Source: UBA6544 sp049601975 (GTDB lineage Bacteria; Pseudomonadota; Alphaproteobacteria; UBA8366). From it: a stretch of 25,722 bases of DNA. The stretch is taken from NCBI GenBank assembly GCA_049601975.1, contig JBMYRC010000053.1, positions 1-25,722 of the forward strand, written 5' to 3'. Under the pieces are notes generated by a model. The model ran no database searches and was not told the origin of the DNA. It was given only the letters and a program-made list of their open reading frames with translations. This document shows, one piece after another, positions 15,600-24,023 of this stretch; position 1 is the first letter of the stretch, and every line of letters begins with the position of its first letter. The position numbers and the translations under genes were made by a program.

Positions 15600-17255
15600 C
15601 TAATCGATGCCGTAATGGCGTTTGGCGTATTCCGCCGTGATATAGCCGTTGCGCAGGTCGTTTTGCACCGCGTCCGGGTCGCGGGCATCGGGTGGGCCGT
15701 ATCCGCCGCCGCCGCCGAAGAGCAAAGTCAATTTGTCGCCGGGTGCCAACACGCTGCGGGCTTTCGGGTGCGGTTTGGTGCCGTCGGATTTATCGATCTC
15801 GACCTTTGCCCCTTCGAGACCGCCGAGTAGACCCTTCGCCGCATATTTCTGCCGGTCTGACATCATGGAGAGACGAACATCGTCCTCCGCCGTGATCTCA
15901 ATTTCCACCTCTTGCCCGAGACCGCCCATGAATTGGCCGGCACCACCGGAGTCCGTGCGGAACTCCTTCTTCCAGACGAGAAGCGGGGCCAGGCTCTCGA
16001 AGGCTTCGATACTGCCGGAGCCCGAATTCGTCGGGAAGGCCGTGCAGGAATGACCGTCGGCGACCGGGCTGGCACCCATGCCGCCGCTGGCGAAGAAGAT
16101 TTGCGAGAAGCGATTGCCGCCATCGTCGATACCGCTGTAGACGGACCGCATTGTCGGCGCACCACCGCATTCGGCGATGACCTTGTCGGGCACTGCCTGC
16201 GCCAGGCATTCGTAAATCGCGGCGGCGAGCAGATGCCCTGTCAGCTGGCGCGCATTGACTGGTGCGGGGAAGGTAGGGTTGAGGATACTGCCTTCCGGTG
16301 CCGCTACGGTAACGGAGCGGTACGATCCCTCGTTGCGGGGCGTATCGGGGTCAAGTGCGCATTTCACCGGATATGTGGAATACGCGTAGGTGTATTTCAT
16401 GACCGAATTTAGGCCCCGGTTGATCTGCTTCGATGTGCCGTCGTAATTGATATGCAGGTCGGAGCCGTTGACCGTAATCGCGCATTCAATATGGGTTTCA
16501 TCCTCGTCGTAGCCGTCTGCGTCAACGGCTGCGCGGTACGTTCCGTCCGGGACTTCCTCGATGGCTTTTCGCATGGCGATATCGGCACGTTCCAGTAAAG
16601 CACCGGAGAGGCCCGTCAGGTCGTTGAGCTGGGCGTCATCGAGAAATTCTTGAAGTCGCCCTGCGCAAACCTGTTGTGCTGTCACTTGAGCATAGATGTC
16701 GCCGATAACTTGGCTCGGGACGCGGACATTGGCGGTGATGAAATCGAAGACGTCTTGGTTTGGCTCACCCTCCTTTAAGAACTTCATCGGCATCAGGCGA
16801 ATGCCTTCCTCGAACAACTCGCGTCCGTCCGACGACCACCCGGCCCCGCCGATATCCGGCAGATGCGCGATCGAGCCCGAAAACCCGACCAGCTTTCCTT
16901 TATGGAAGATCGGTGCTGCCATGGTGATGTCGGGTAAATGACCGGAGCCGATCCAAGGGTCATTCGTGATGATGCAGTCGCCCGGATTCCAATTCTCAAT
17001 TGGGATGCGCTTGATGAAGTTCTTGAGCGCATCGGGCAGCATGCCGACGAAAGAAGGGATGCCGGCGGTGTTTTCGGCGAGCGAATCTCCGTTCGAGTCC
17101 ATCAAGACGGTCGCGAAATCATTCGATTCCCGCACGATGGTGGAGAACGAAGTCCGCAACAGAGCCGCTGCTGATTCGTCCGCGATGGAAATCAGCCGGC
17201 TCCACAGAATCTCCAGTGTCACCGGGTCGAAGTTTGCTTTCGCTGTGTCTGTCAT
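15600..17255 (-). CDS. hyuB: Hydantoinase B / 5-oxoprolinase family catalytic subunit
   Basis: 551 residues. DPVTLEILWSRLISIADE opens the domain. TIVRESNDFATVLMDSNGD at about 40-58 and ITNDPWIGSGHLPDITM (Asn98-Asp99-Pro100, His106) are the HyuB hallmark. MGGLGQEVEIEI and the glycine-rich GGGGGYGPPDARDP close the protein. HyuB carries the hydrolytic or carboxylating site and works with the adjacent HyuA. The ATG at 17255 is at the conserved N-terminus; an extension to 17333 would run into the preceding gene. The ribosome site is weak (AAGGCA), and the seven-base gap to the oxidoreductase stop suggests coupling. The substrate is unknown. Confidence 0.92.
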   Translation of the reverse strand: MTDTAKANFDPVTLEILWSRLISIADESAAALLRTSFSTIVRESNDFATVLMDSNGDSLAENTAGIPSFVGMLPDALKNFIKRIPIENWNPGDCIITNDPWIGSGHLPDITMAAPIFHKGKLVGFSGSIAHLPDIGGAGWSSDGRELFEEGIRLMPMKFLKEGEPNQDVFDFITANVRVPSQVIGDIYAQVTAQQVCAGRLQEFLDDAQLNDLTGLSGALLERADIAMRKAIEEVPDGTYRAAVDADGYDEDETHIECAITVNGSDLHINYDGTSKQINRGLNSVMKYTYAYSTYPVKCALDPDTPRNEGSYRSVTVAAPEGSILNPTFPAPVNARQLTGHLLAAAIYECLAQAVPDKVIAECGGAPTMRSVYSGIDDGGNRFSQIFFASGGMGASPVADGHSCTAFPTNSGSGSIEAFESLAPLLVWKKEFRTDSGGAGQFMGGLGQEVEIEITAEDDVRLSMMSDRQKYAAKGLLGGLEGAKVEIDKSDGTKPHPKARSVLAPGDKLTLLFGGGGGYGPPDARDPDAVQNDLRNGYITAEYAKRHYGID

Positions 17256-17262
17256 GGGTGCC

Positions 17263-20200
17263 TTATTCAGCCGCTGTAGATGCTGCGGCTGCAGGTGAGT
17301 GCCAAGTTTCCAACAAGGAATCGCGTTCGCCAAGGGCGAGCTCCAGATGTTTTTCCTTTACGTGGCCGTAGCCGCGAATGCGCTCCGGCACGTTGGCGAT
17401 TTGGAGCGCGAGGGCGTGATTGTCGTGGTTGAGGCCATCGGCAATCTCGAGCATGGTCGTTTCGTAATCGGCGGCGAGTTTACGCTCCATGCGTCGCTCG
17501 CCGCTCCAACCGCAAAAATCAAACGGCGTGCCGCGTAGAGTTTTGAGCTTTGCCAGGACACGCATGGCACTGAAAATCCACGACCCGTAAGTCCGTTTGT
17601 CGCGCAGGCCTGTCTCTGGATTAAGTTTGGTGAGAATCGGTGGCGCCAAATGGAACTTCAGTTCGAAATCGCCCTGGAAGGCATTGTGCAATTGATGTTC
17701 GAAGCGACCGTCGCTATAGAGGCGAGCTACTTCGTACTCATCCTTATAGGCCATCAGCTTGTAGGCGTGGCGGGCAACCGCTTCCGCCAGACCCGTCATG
17801 CCTGGCGCTTTATTGGACTCTGCCTTTCGCACCCGCTCGACAAGGGATGTGTAGCGCTGCGCATAGGCGGCGTTCTGATAAGCCGTCAGCTCGCGGCTAC
17901 GATGGGCGAGGATCTCATCGACGGTGACCGGCATGTCGCGCTCGACTGCCGTAGCCTCCGCTGCTTGTCGCACCGCGTCCATATCCACGACGGCGCGGCG
18001 ACCCCAAGCGAAGGCGGATTTGTTCATGTCGATGGCGACGCCATTCAGCTCGATCGCTTTCTCGATGGCTTCTGAGCTGACCGGGATCAATCCCCGCTGA
18101 TAGGCGTATCCCAGCATGAAAAGGTTGGTTGCGATGGAATCGCCGAGTAGGCGAGTCGCCAGTTTCGTTGCTTCGATTTGGTCGATGTTCTCGGGGCCCG
18201 CCGCCGCGTTCATTCTGTCGGCAATCTCGCTGGTTGGGAATTTGAGGTCCGGGTTCCGCGTGAAGTGACCGGTGATTTGCTCGTGGCCGTTGACGATGAC
18301 CTGCGTCTTCTCCGGTGACATCACGGAGAGAGCGATATCGCCGCCAGTCACCAGGCTATCGCAACCGAGCACCAGATCGGCCGCACCGACGTTCAATTTA
18401 ACGGCGGTAATATCGTCTTCGCGGGCCGCGAGGCGGATGTGGCTGGTCACAGCGCCACCTTTTTGCGCCATGCCAAATTGATCCACTGTGGAGAAGACGT
18501 TGCCTTCCATGTGCGTCGCCATCGTCAGCAGAGCGCCAATGGTGACGACACCGGTGCCGCCAACTCCGGCCACGAGGACGCTGTAGGTCCGCCCGCCGTC
18601 GAAACTGGGTCGGGCGGGCTCTCCTAATTGAACGAGATGGGCTGGGACGGCGGTGGTTGCCGCCGTGCGTTTCATCTCACCACCCATGACGCTGACGAAG
18701 CTTGGGCAGAAACCATCCGCGCATGAGAAATCCTTGTTGCAGGCAGATTGGTCGATTTGCCGCTTACGCCCAAACGTGGTGTCGAGAGGGACGACGGAGA
18801 GGCAGTTTGATTTCTCGTTGCAGTCACCGCAACCTTCGCAAACCAAGTCGTTGATCAGCATGCGGCGCGGCGGGTCGATCATCGTACCGCGCTTGCGTCG
18901 TCGACGCTTCTCAGCTGCACATGTCTGGTCGTAGATGATCACACTGACGCCTTTGATCTCGCGCATTTGTCGTTGAACCCGGTCGAGCCCTTGGCGATGT
19001 TCGACCTTGATGTCTTTCGCGAACGCGCCGAGTGGGTATTTATCCGGCTCGTCGGTGACGACGACGATATGCTCGACCCCTTCGGCCGCGACCTGTGCAG
19101 CGATGGCCATCGGTGTGAGCGTTCCGTCGATGGGCTGGCCGCCAGTCATCGCTACGGCGTCATTGAACAGGATTTTAAAGGTGATGTTGCTTTCCGCTGC
19201 CACACAGGCGCGGATCGCCAAGATCCCGGAATGGAAATAGGTGCCGTCGCCGAGGTTTTGGAAAACGTGTTCCGTCGAGACGAATTTTTCCTGTCCAACC
19301 CAGTTCAGGCCTTCACCACCCATATGGCAATGGGTCAGAACATTGCGGTCCATATAGGTCGACATGAAATGGCAACCGACCCCACCGACACCACGGCTAC
19401 CTTCCGGTACGCGGGTGGATGTGTTGTGCGGACATCCGGAACAGAAATAGGGCAGGCGGGTGACGCTCATCTCCTCGCGCTTGGCATCAGCGGCGGCGCG
19501 CGCATCGAGGAAGCGCAGGCGGGCGTCGATCCGGTCGCTGGTGTGGAAATGCGCGACCCGTTTGGCGAGAACGCGCGTCACATCCTCCGGCGTGTACTCC
19601 GGGAAGACCGGCAGAATGCGCACACCGGTCTCGTCATGTTGGCCAATGATACGCGGGCGTCGCCCATCCGGCAGATCGTAGAGCGCATTCTTCAATTGCT
19701 GCTCGATCAGATGGTGTTTTTCCTCGACGACGAAGACTTCTTCCAATCCATCGGCGAATTCGCGCAACTGCTCTTGGTCGGCAGGCCAGGGCATGCCCAT
19801 CTTAAGCATGGTGATGCCAAGATCAGCTCCCATCTCGCCATCGAGGCCGAGCTCCACGAGCGCTTGTCGTGCATCGGTCCAGGCCTTGCCGCTGGCGATG
19901 ATGCCGTAGCGGGGCTTGGGACTGCCATGGGTGATCCGGTTGATACCATTGACGCGCGCGAAGGCGATGGCGGCCGGCATTTTGTAGATATGGCTGCGTG
20001 GTTCTTGATCTTTCCAACTATCCGGGAAGCGGATGTTCAATCCGTCCGGTGGCATCGTCACGTCATTGGGGCGCACGATGGCCGGGCGCGACGGATTAGC
20101 ATCGATGGGCGCGGCTGCGTCGACCGTGTCGGGAATAAGCTTAAAGCCGACCCAACATCCGGCAAAGCGCGACAGAGCCCAACCATATAGCGAATAATCG

Positions 20201-20739
20201 ACAATTTCTTGGACGTTCGCCGGGTAGAGCACCGGCATCAGCATGTCCGCAAAAAGCGTCTCATGGGCTGCTGGAGAATCGGTCGAGGTCAGGGCGTGAT
20301 CGTCGCCGACGATACACAGCACGCCGCCATTTTGCGCCGAGCCAGCTTGGTGGGCGTGGCGAATGGCGTCGATACTGCGGTCGAGGCCGGGCCCCTTGCC
20401 ATACCACATAGAGAAGACGCCGTCGTAATTGCCGTCACCGAACATACCAGCCTGTTGGGTGCCCCAAATTGCGGTCGCCGCCAGGTCTTCGTTGATGGAG
20501 GGTAAGAAATGGATGTCGAATTCCGGCAGAAAGCGCTTTCCGGCCCACAATTCCTTGTCCAGATTGTGCATCGGTGAGCCGCGATATCCCGAAATGAAGC
20601 ACCCGGTCTTTAATCCATCGGATTCGTCGCGCAAATGCTGCATCATGGCGGCTCGGACCAAAGCCTGCGTGCCAGTGATGTAAACCTTTCCGTCGCGACC
20701 TTTGTATTTGTCGTCGAGAGAGACCGTTCTGAGCGCCAT
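17263..20739 (-). CDS. Fused indolepyruvate-type 2-oxoacid:ferredoxin oxidoreductase
   Basis: 1158 residues, the full length of the bacterial single-chain IOR family that fuses the archaeal IorA and IorB. The N-terminal pyrimidine domain begins at VYITGTQALVRAA. A ThDP domain carries GDGTYFHSGILA at about residues 496-507 and FNDAVAMTGGQP. Next comes a cysteine-rich Fe-S region, CEGCGDCNEKSNC at about 633-645, with CNKDFSCADGFC after it. The IorB-like gamma domain starts with VAGVGGTGVVTIG at about 718. The enzyme decarboxylates an aryl or branched 2-oxo acid to an acyl-CoA, with ferredoxin as electron acceptor. The ATG at 20739 follows GCAGGTGGACAG. It is first in the operon, and its product would pair with the aminotransferases that supply 2-oxo acids. 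Confidence 0.93.
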   Translation of the reverse strand: MALRTVSLDDKYKGRDGKVYITGTQALVRAAMMQHLRDESDGLKTGCFISGYRGSPMHNLDKELWAGKRFLPEFDIHFLPSINEDLAATAIWGTQQAGMFGDGNYDGVFSMWYGKGPGLDRSIDAIRHAHQAGSAQNGGVLCIVGDDHALTSTDSPAAHETLFADMLMPVLYPANVQEIVDYSLYGWALSRFAGCWVGFKLIPDTVDAAAPIDANPSRPAIVRPNDVTMPPDGLNIRFPDSWKDQEPRSHIYKMPAAIAFARVNGINRITHGSPKPRYGIIASGKAWTDARQALVELGLDGEMGADLGITMLKMGMPWPADQEQLREFADGLEEVFVVEEKHHLIEQQLKNALYDLPDGRRPRIIGQHDETGVRILPVFPEYTPEDVTRVLAKRVAHFHTSDRIDARLRFLDARAAADAKREEMSVTRLPYFCSGCPHNTSTRVPEGSRGVGGVGCHFMSTYMDRNVLTHCHMGGEGLNWVGQEKFVSTEHVFQNLGDGTYFHSGILAIRACVAAESNITFKILFNDAVAMTGGQPIDGTLTPMAIAAQVAAEGVEHIVVVTDEPDKYPLGAFAKDIKVEHRQGLDRVQRQMREIKGVSVIIYDQTCAAEKRRRRKRGTMIDPPRRMLINDLVCEGCGDCNEKSNCLSVVPLDTTFGRKRQIDQSACNKDFSCADGFCPSFVSVMGGEMKRTAATTAVPAHLVQLGEPARPSFDGGRTYSVLVAGVGGTGVVTIGALLTMATHMEGNVFSTVDQFGMAQKGGAVTSHIRLAAREDDITAVKLNVGAADLVLGCDSLVTGGDIALSVMSPEKTQVIVNGHEQITGHFTRNPDLKFPTSEIADRMNAAAGPENIDQIEATKLATRLLGDSIATNLFMLGYAYQRGLIPVSSEAIEKAIELNGVAIDMNKSAFAWGRRAVVDMDAVRQAAEATAVERDMPVTVDEILAHRSRELTAYQNAAYAQRYTSLVERVRKAESNKAPGMTGLAEAVARHAYKLMAYKDEYEVARLYSDGRFEHQLHNAFQGDFELKFHLAPPILTKLNPETGLRDKRTYGSWIFSAMRVLAKLKTLRGTPFDFCGWSGERRMERKLAADYETTMLEIADGLNHDNHALALQIANVPERIRGYGHVKEKHLELALGERDSLLETWHSPAAAASTAAE

Positions 20740-20910
20740 CTGTCCACCTGCAGCCTGTTGTGACCCTTATATATAGAAATCTAGGCCCACCTGGGCGCTG
20801 GGCTACCTCTTATGACGCCTGATGAGGGCGGAATCTTCGACAATCGACCTATCTTGATGAAGGGCGGTCGAGAACCGTCGTGAAATTTTATCAATCGATG
20901 GAGGAACGCG
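20740..20910. promoter_or_regulatory. Divergent promoter region with two small dyads
   Basis: A 171-bp space between divergently transcribed genes. An AT-rich TTATATATAG at about 20768-20777 could serve as -10 for the minus-strand operon. GCCCA-CC-TGGGC (20785-20796) is a perfect dyad close to where its -35 would be, a natural place for an operator. A second dyad, CGGT-5-ACCG (20865-20877), lies nearer the crotonase. GGAGG at 20900-20904 is the crotonase ribosome site, six bases before its GTG. No regulator gene lies nearby, so no binding protein can be named. Confidence 0.4.
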
Positions 20911-21828
20911 GTGCCGATCGATTACGAAAAGCGCGATGGCGTGGCGTACATCACGCTCAACAATCCCGAGAAAGCGAATATCTTGGATAAGACGACCTCG
21001 GACGCGATTTCGGAGGCCTGGATAGATTTGTGGGAAGATCGCGCAATTCGTTGCGCTATCGTGACAGGTAAGGGTGATAAACATTTTTGCGGTGGTCATA
21101 ACCTGACTCCACGGCCCGATTTGACGGCGGAGGACCGGGAATACTTGCGCACGCAAAAAGTCTACTGGCCGTTGGCGGGCACGGTTCACGGGCAAAACAC
21201 TGGGGTCGACGGACGGATGGGCGATCATTATCCGCGCGTGTGGAAACCGGTCATCGCTGCGGTCAATGGCTGGGCGGCAGGTGCTGGGCTCTATTTGCTG
21301 CTCTCCTCGACGGATATTCGCGTCGCCAGCGCCGAAAATGCGCGCTTTAAGTTTGCCTTGTTAACCCAAGGTTGGCTCGGCAATGGGCCGGGCGCCAGCT
21401 TGTTGGCGCAGCAACTTCGATATAGTGACGCAATGAGAATACTACTAACGGACGAACCCTTCGATGCGGCGGAAGCCCTTCGAATAGGCTTGGTGAACGA
21501 GGTCGTACCGCATGATCAAGTGATGGTGCGCGCAGAGGAGATGGCCAGGCATATTGTCTCCCTGCCTCCGGTCGCGGTGCGTATGATGAAAGAATTCGTG
21601 GTGCGGTTCGGTGACTTACCGACGGATCAGGCCTGGCACATTCAAAACATCATCAATTCGATGTTGATCCAGACGACCATGGACGGCGAGGAAGGCCGGC
21701 AGGCGTTTAACGAAAAGCGTCCGCCCAATTTCACAGGTGCCTTACGAAAGCGCGGAGAGCCGTGGCCGGAATTAAGTGAGGAGGAAGCGGAGCGATTGGA
21801 CGAGGCCTATCGTAGCGGCGAGTATTGA
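20911..21828 (+). CDS. Enoyl-CoA hydratase/isomerase (crotonase) family protein lacking both usual catalytic Glu
   Basis: 305 residues with a clear crotonase fold. DGVAYITLNNPEKANIL opens it, HFCGGHNL at 58-65 and NGWAAGAGLYL at 119-129 form the CoA oxyanion hole, and AAEALRIGLVNEVV is the downstream family element. The two glutamates of enoyl-CoA hydratase are not conserved. The segment RFKFALLTQGWLGNGPGAS has no Glu at the first position, and AMRILLTD has Arg176 at the second. Classical hydration is therefore unlikely; isomerase, hydrolase, decarboxylase or another crotonase chemistry is possible. The start is GTG 20911, chosen for its GGAGG site. It is divergent from the oxidoreductase operon and ends two bases from the convergent CoA-transferase. 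Confidence 0.88.
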   Translation: MPIDYEKRDGVAYITLNNPEKANILDKTTSDAISEAWIDLWEDRAIRCAIVTGKGDKHFCGGHNLTPRPDLTAEDREYLRTQKVYWPLAGTVHGQNTGVDGRMGDHYPRVWKPVIAAVNGWAAGAGLYLLLSSTDIRVASAENARFKFALLTQGWLGNGPGASLLAQQLRYSDAMRILLTDEPFDAAEALRIGLVNEVVPHDQVMVRAEEMARHIVSLPPVAVRMMKEFVVRFGDLPTDQAWHIQNIINSMLIQTTMDGEEGRQAFNEKRPPNFTGALRKRGEPWPELSEEEAERLDEAYRSGEY

Positions 21829-21830
21829 GC

Positions 21831-23984
21831 TTATCCAAGAGCTCCAGCGTCCCTAAGGGCGGCAATCTCCGCCGCACTTAGGCCCAAAACGCGCTCCAGA
21901 ATGTGATCGGTGTGCTCGCCGTGGGCAGGAGCTGGGCCGATCTCACGGCCGAAGTCAGATTGCCATGGAAGGCCCGGCAAGACACCGCTTTCGTGGAGGT
22001 CCCAAAACCCTCGAGCCTGGAGATGGGGGTCGTTGACCAGTTTGGCGGTCGTCATCACGGCGGCGGCGGGTACATCTGCTGCTGTGAGTGCTCGGGCGCC
22101 ATCCGATGGCAATAGTTTCGATATAAAAACAGAGATTAGTTTGTCGATCTCAGAATGTCGTTCTCGTCTCTCTGGCTCGGTCAGAGCAGATAAAGGACCG
22201 AGTCCCGGCACCGTGGCGCAAAGGGCCCGCCATTGAGCGTCATTCTCGACCGCAGTGCCGATCCAATCGTCCTCCCCGGCACACTGGTAGACGCCATGAG
22301 GGGTGAATTGTGCTGAATGATTGCCCTTTGGTAGGGGCGGCGTTCCGCTCTGAGCGGTGATCAAGGGTTCCGCCATGGTCCACAGCATGGCTTCGACCAT
22401 GGAGAAGTCGACGCGGGTACCGCCACCGTTGTTGTTTCGATGCCATAAAGAAGCTGCCGCGATAAAGGCGAGCTTTAATCCGCACATAGGATCGAGCCAA
22501 GCCATGCCAACCCGGGGTGCAATCTCCGGATGGCGATTCAATCCCGCAAAACCGGAATAACATTGCAATAGCGTGCCATAGGCGACTGCCTTGGCCTCCG
22601 GCCCACTACGTCCCATACCCGAGGCCGAGATGTAAATCAGCTCCGGATTTGCTGTCTGAAGATCTTCAGCGCCGAGGCCGAGTCGGTCCATGACCCCGGT
22701 CGCGAAATTCTCGATCAAGATATCGGATTTCGCCGCTAATTCGCCGGCTATGGCGCGGGCATCATTTTGTTTCAAATTCAAAACAACACCCTGTTTCGCT
22801 TGTCCTAAGACCGTATGGAGCTCAGACCCTCGACCCGGATCGCCACGCCCGGGCGCTTCGACCTTGATGACTTCCGCCCCCATGGCCGCGAGATAGCGGG
22901 TCGTGGTCGGCCCGGCAATCACCCAGCTGAAATCAAGAACCCGGACACCTTTGAGCGGTAATCCGCGCTCGCCGGTTTCCGGGCCGGTCGAATCGCCTTG
23001 AGAAACGGATAATCCGAAGGGATTCGCGATGGTTTCGACAGGGGTGCGTCCATCATTACGGAGTTGAAAAGAATGTCGATGCTCTAACTGCGCAGATTCG
23101 AGTTGTTCTCCCGGCTCTTTAAGCGGGAAGCTGGGGACATGGGCCGTTTGAGCCAGATCCGCGATGGATTGTTTGTCTAACTGACAACTCCATTCGGACA
23201 TTAATGCGTGCAACGCGTCCCAATTTTGCACGCGGTCCGGTTTCGTGGCGAAGCGAGGGTCAACTCCCCAGTCCGGCGACCCCATTGCTTTCAGCCAGGC
23301 GGCCCATTGATGCTCCTCGCGGGGTGAAATGGCGGCATATCCGTCACTTGCGGGCAGGATACAGACCGTGGCCCCATTCCCATCGGTGAGGCGTTTGCGA
23401 GCCCATCCGCCGCCGCCGAGCCCTGCTTTGGTCAATTCGGTTATGGATAACGTGGCAAGCGCCTCCTGGATTGAGACGTCGACCACAGTCGGTCCAGCTT
23501 TCAATACCGCTTGCATCCCGGCGCAGGCAGCGGCAAGGCCGCCGATGAATGCCGATTGTTCACCCACCGGACGGATCGGCGGTTCCGACAGGTCGTCGAC
23601 TTGACCCGTAAGGCAGCGCGCGATGGCGCTGGCGCAAAATAGCGTTAGGTCCGTGGCCGGTTTGTCTGCGTCAGGGCCGGTTTGGCCGTAAGGTGAGATG
23701 TAGACCAGTGCCGCGTCCTGAAAGCGCGGGCGTAACGAAGCGGCATCCCATCCTCGCGCTTTCAAGTCTGCCGGGCTGCCCTCTATGATTATAATGGCCG
23801 CGTCGTCGGGAAATTCCGCTGCGACTGTTTTATCGGCGTTTAAATGTTGCGCGAGCGCGGTATCCATTGCCGGACTGAGACAGACGACATCCGCGCCAAC
23901 ATCTGTGAATAGGCGGCCGCAGACGGCAGCCGCAAGGCCGTCGCCAATTTGTGCTACTTTTAATCCGGTCAACACGGTCATCAT
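21831..23984 (-). CDS. Double-length CaiB/BaiF family III CoA-transferase
   Basis: 717 residues, roughly two CaiB/BaiF units. The C-terminal unit begins near residue 345 with GVRVLDFSWVIAGPTTTRYL and AEVIKVEAPGRGDPGR. It contains VGMAWLDPMCG with Asp498 at the position of the acyl-anhydride-forming Asp of formyl-CoA transferase, then GGGTRVDFSMVEAML. The N-terminal unit repeats the fold (LKVAQIGDGLAAAVCGRLFTD, later VVDVSIQEAL). At the equivalent site it has GEQSAFIGG (Ser144 region) with no Asp. Family III enzymes swap CoA between carboxylic acids and usually act as interlocked dimers, so this chain may form its own pseudo-dimer. Two ATG codons, 23984 and 23981, are adjacent and have no clear ribosome site. 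The substrate is unknown. Confidence 0.9.
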   Translation of the reverse strand: MMTVLTGLKVAQIGDGLAAAVCGRLFTDVGADVVCLSPAMDTALAQHLNADKTVAAEFPDDAAIIIIEGSPADLKARGWDAASLRPRFQDAALVYISPYGQTGPDADKPATDLTLFCASAIARCLTGQVDDLSEPPIRPVGEQSAFIGGLAAACAGMQAVLKAGPTVVDVSIQEALATLSITELTKAGLGGGGWARKRLTDGNGATVCILPASDGYAAISPREEHQWAAWLKAMGSPDWGVDPRFATKPDRVQNWDALHALMSEWSCQLDKQSIADLAQTAHVPSFPLKEPGEQLESAQLEHRHSFQLRNDGRTPVETIANPFGLSVSQGDSTGPETGERGLPLKGVRVLDFSWVIAGPTTTRYLAAMGAEVIKVEAPGRGDPGRGSELHTVLGQAKQGVVLNLKQNDARAIAGELAAKSDILIENFATGVMDRLGLGAEDLQTANPELIYISASGMGRSGPEAKAVAYGTLLQCYSGFAGLNRHPEIAPRVGMAWLDPMCGLKLAFIAAASLWHRNNNGGGTRVDFSMVEAMLWTMAEPLITAQSGTPPLPKGNHSAQFTPHGVYQCAGEDDWIGTAVENDAQWRALCATVPGLGPLSALTEPERRERHSEIDKLISVFISKLLPSDGARALTAADVPAAAVMTTAKLVNDPHLQARGFWDLHESGVLPGLPWQSDFGREIGPAPAHGEHTDHILERVLGLSAAEIAALRDAGALG

Positions 23985-24023
23985 GCAGAAGATGGGGCGT
24001 TGCCGGGCCGGGTCCAGAACCCA

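Noticed and set aside
13468..17255. HyuA/HyuB as an acetone or acetophenone carboxylase
   Set aside because: No gamma or additional small carboxylase subunit is present, and the neighbours are aminotransferases and 2-oxo acid enzymes. An amide- or lactam-opening role fits better, though it is not proven.
18967..20190. A 407-codon open frame on the plus strand, opposite the indolepyruvate oxidoreductase
   Set aside because: It has no recognisable domain or ribosome site, and lies entirely antisense to a strongly conserved gene. Long antisense frames are common in GC-rich coding DNA.
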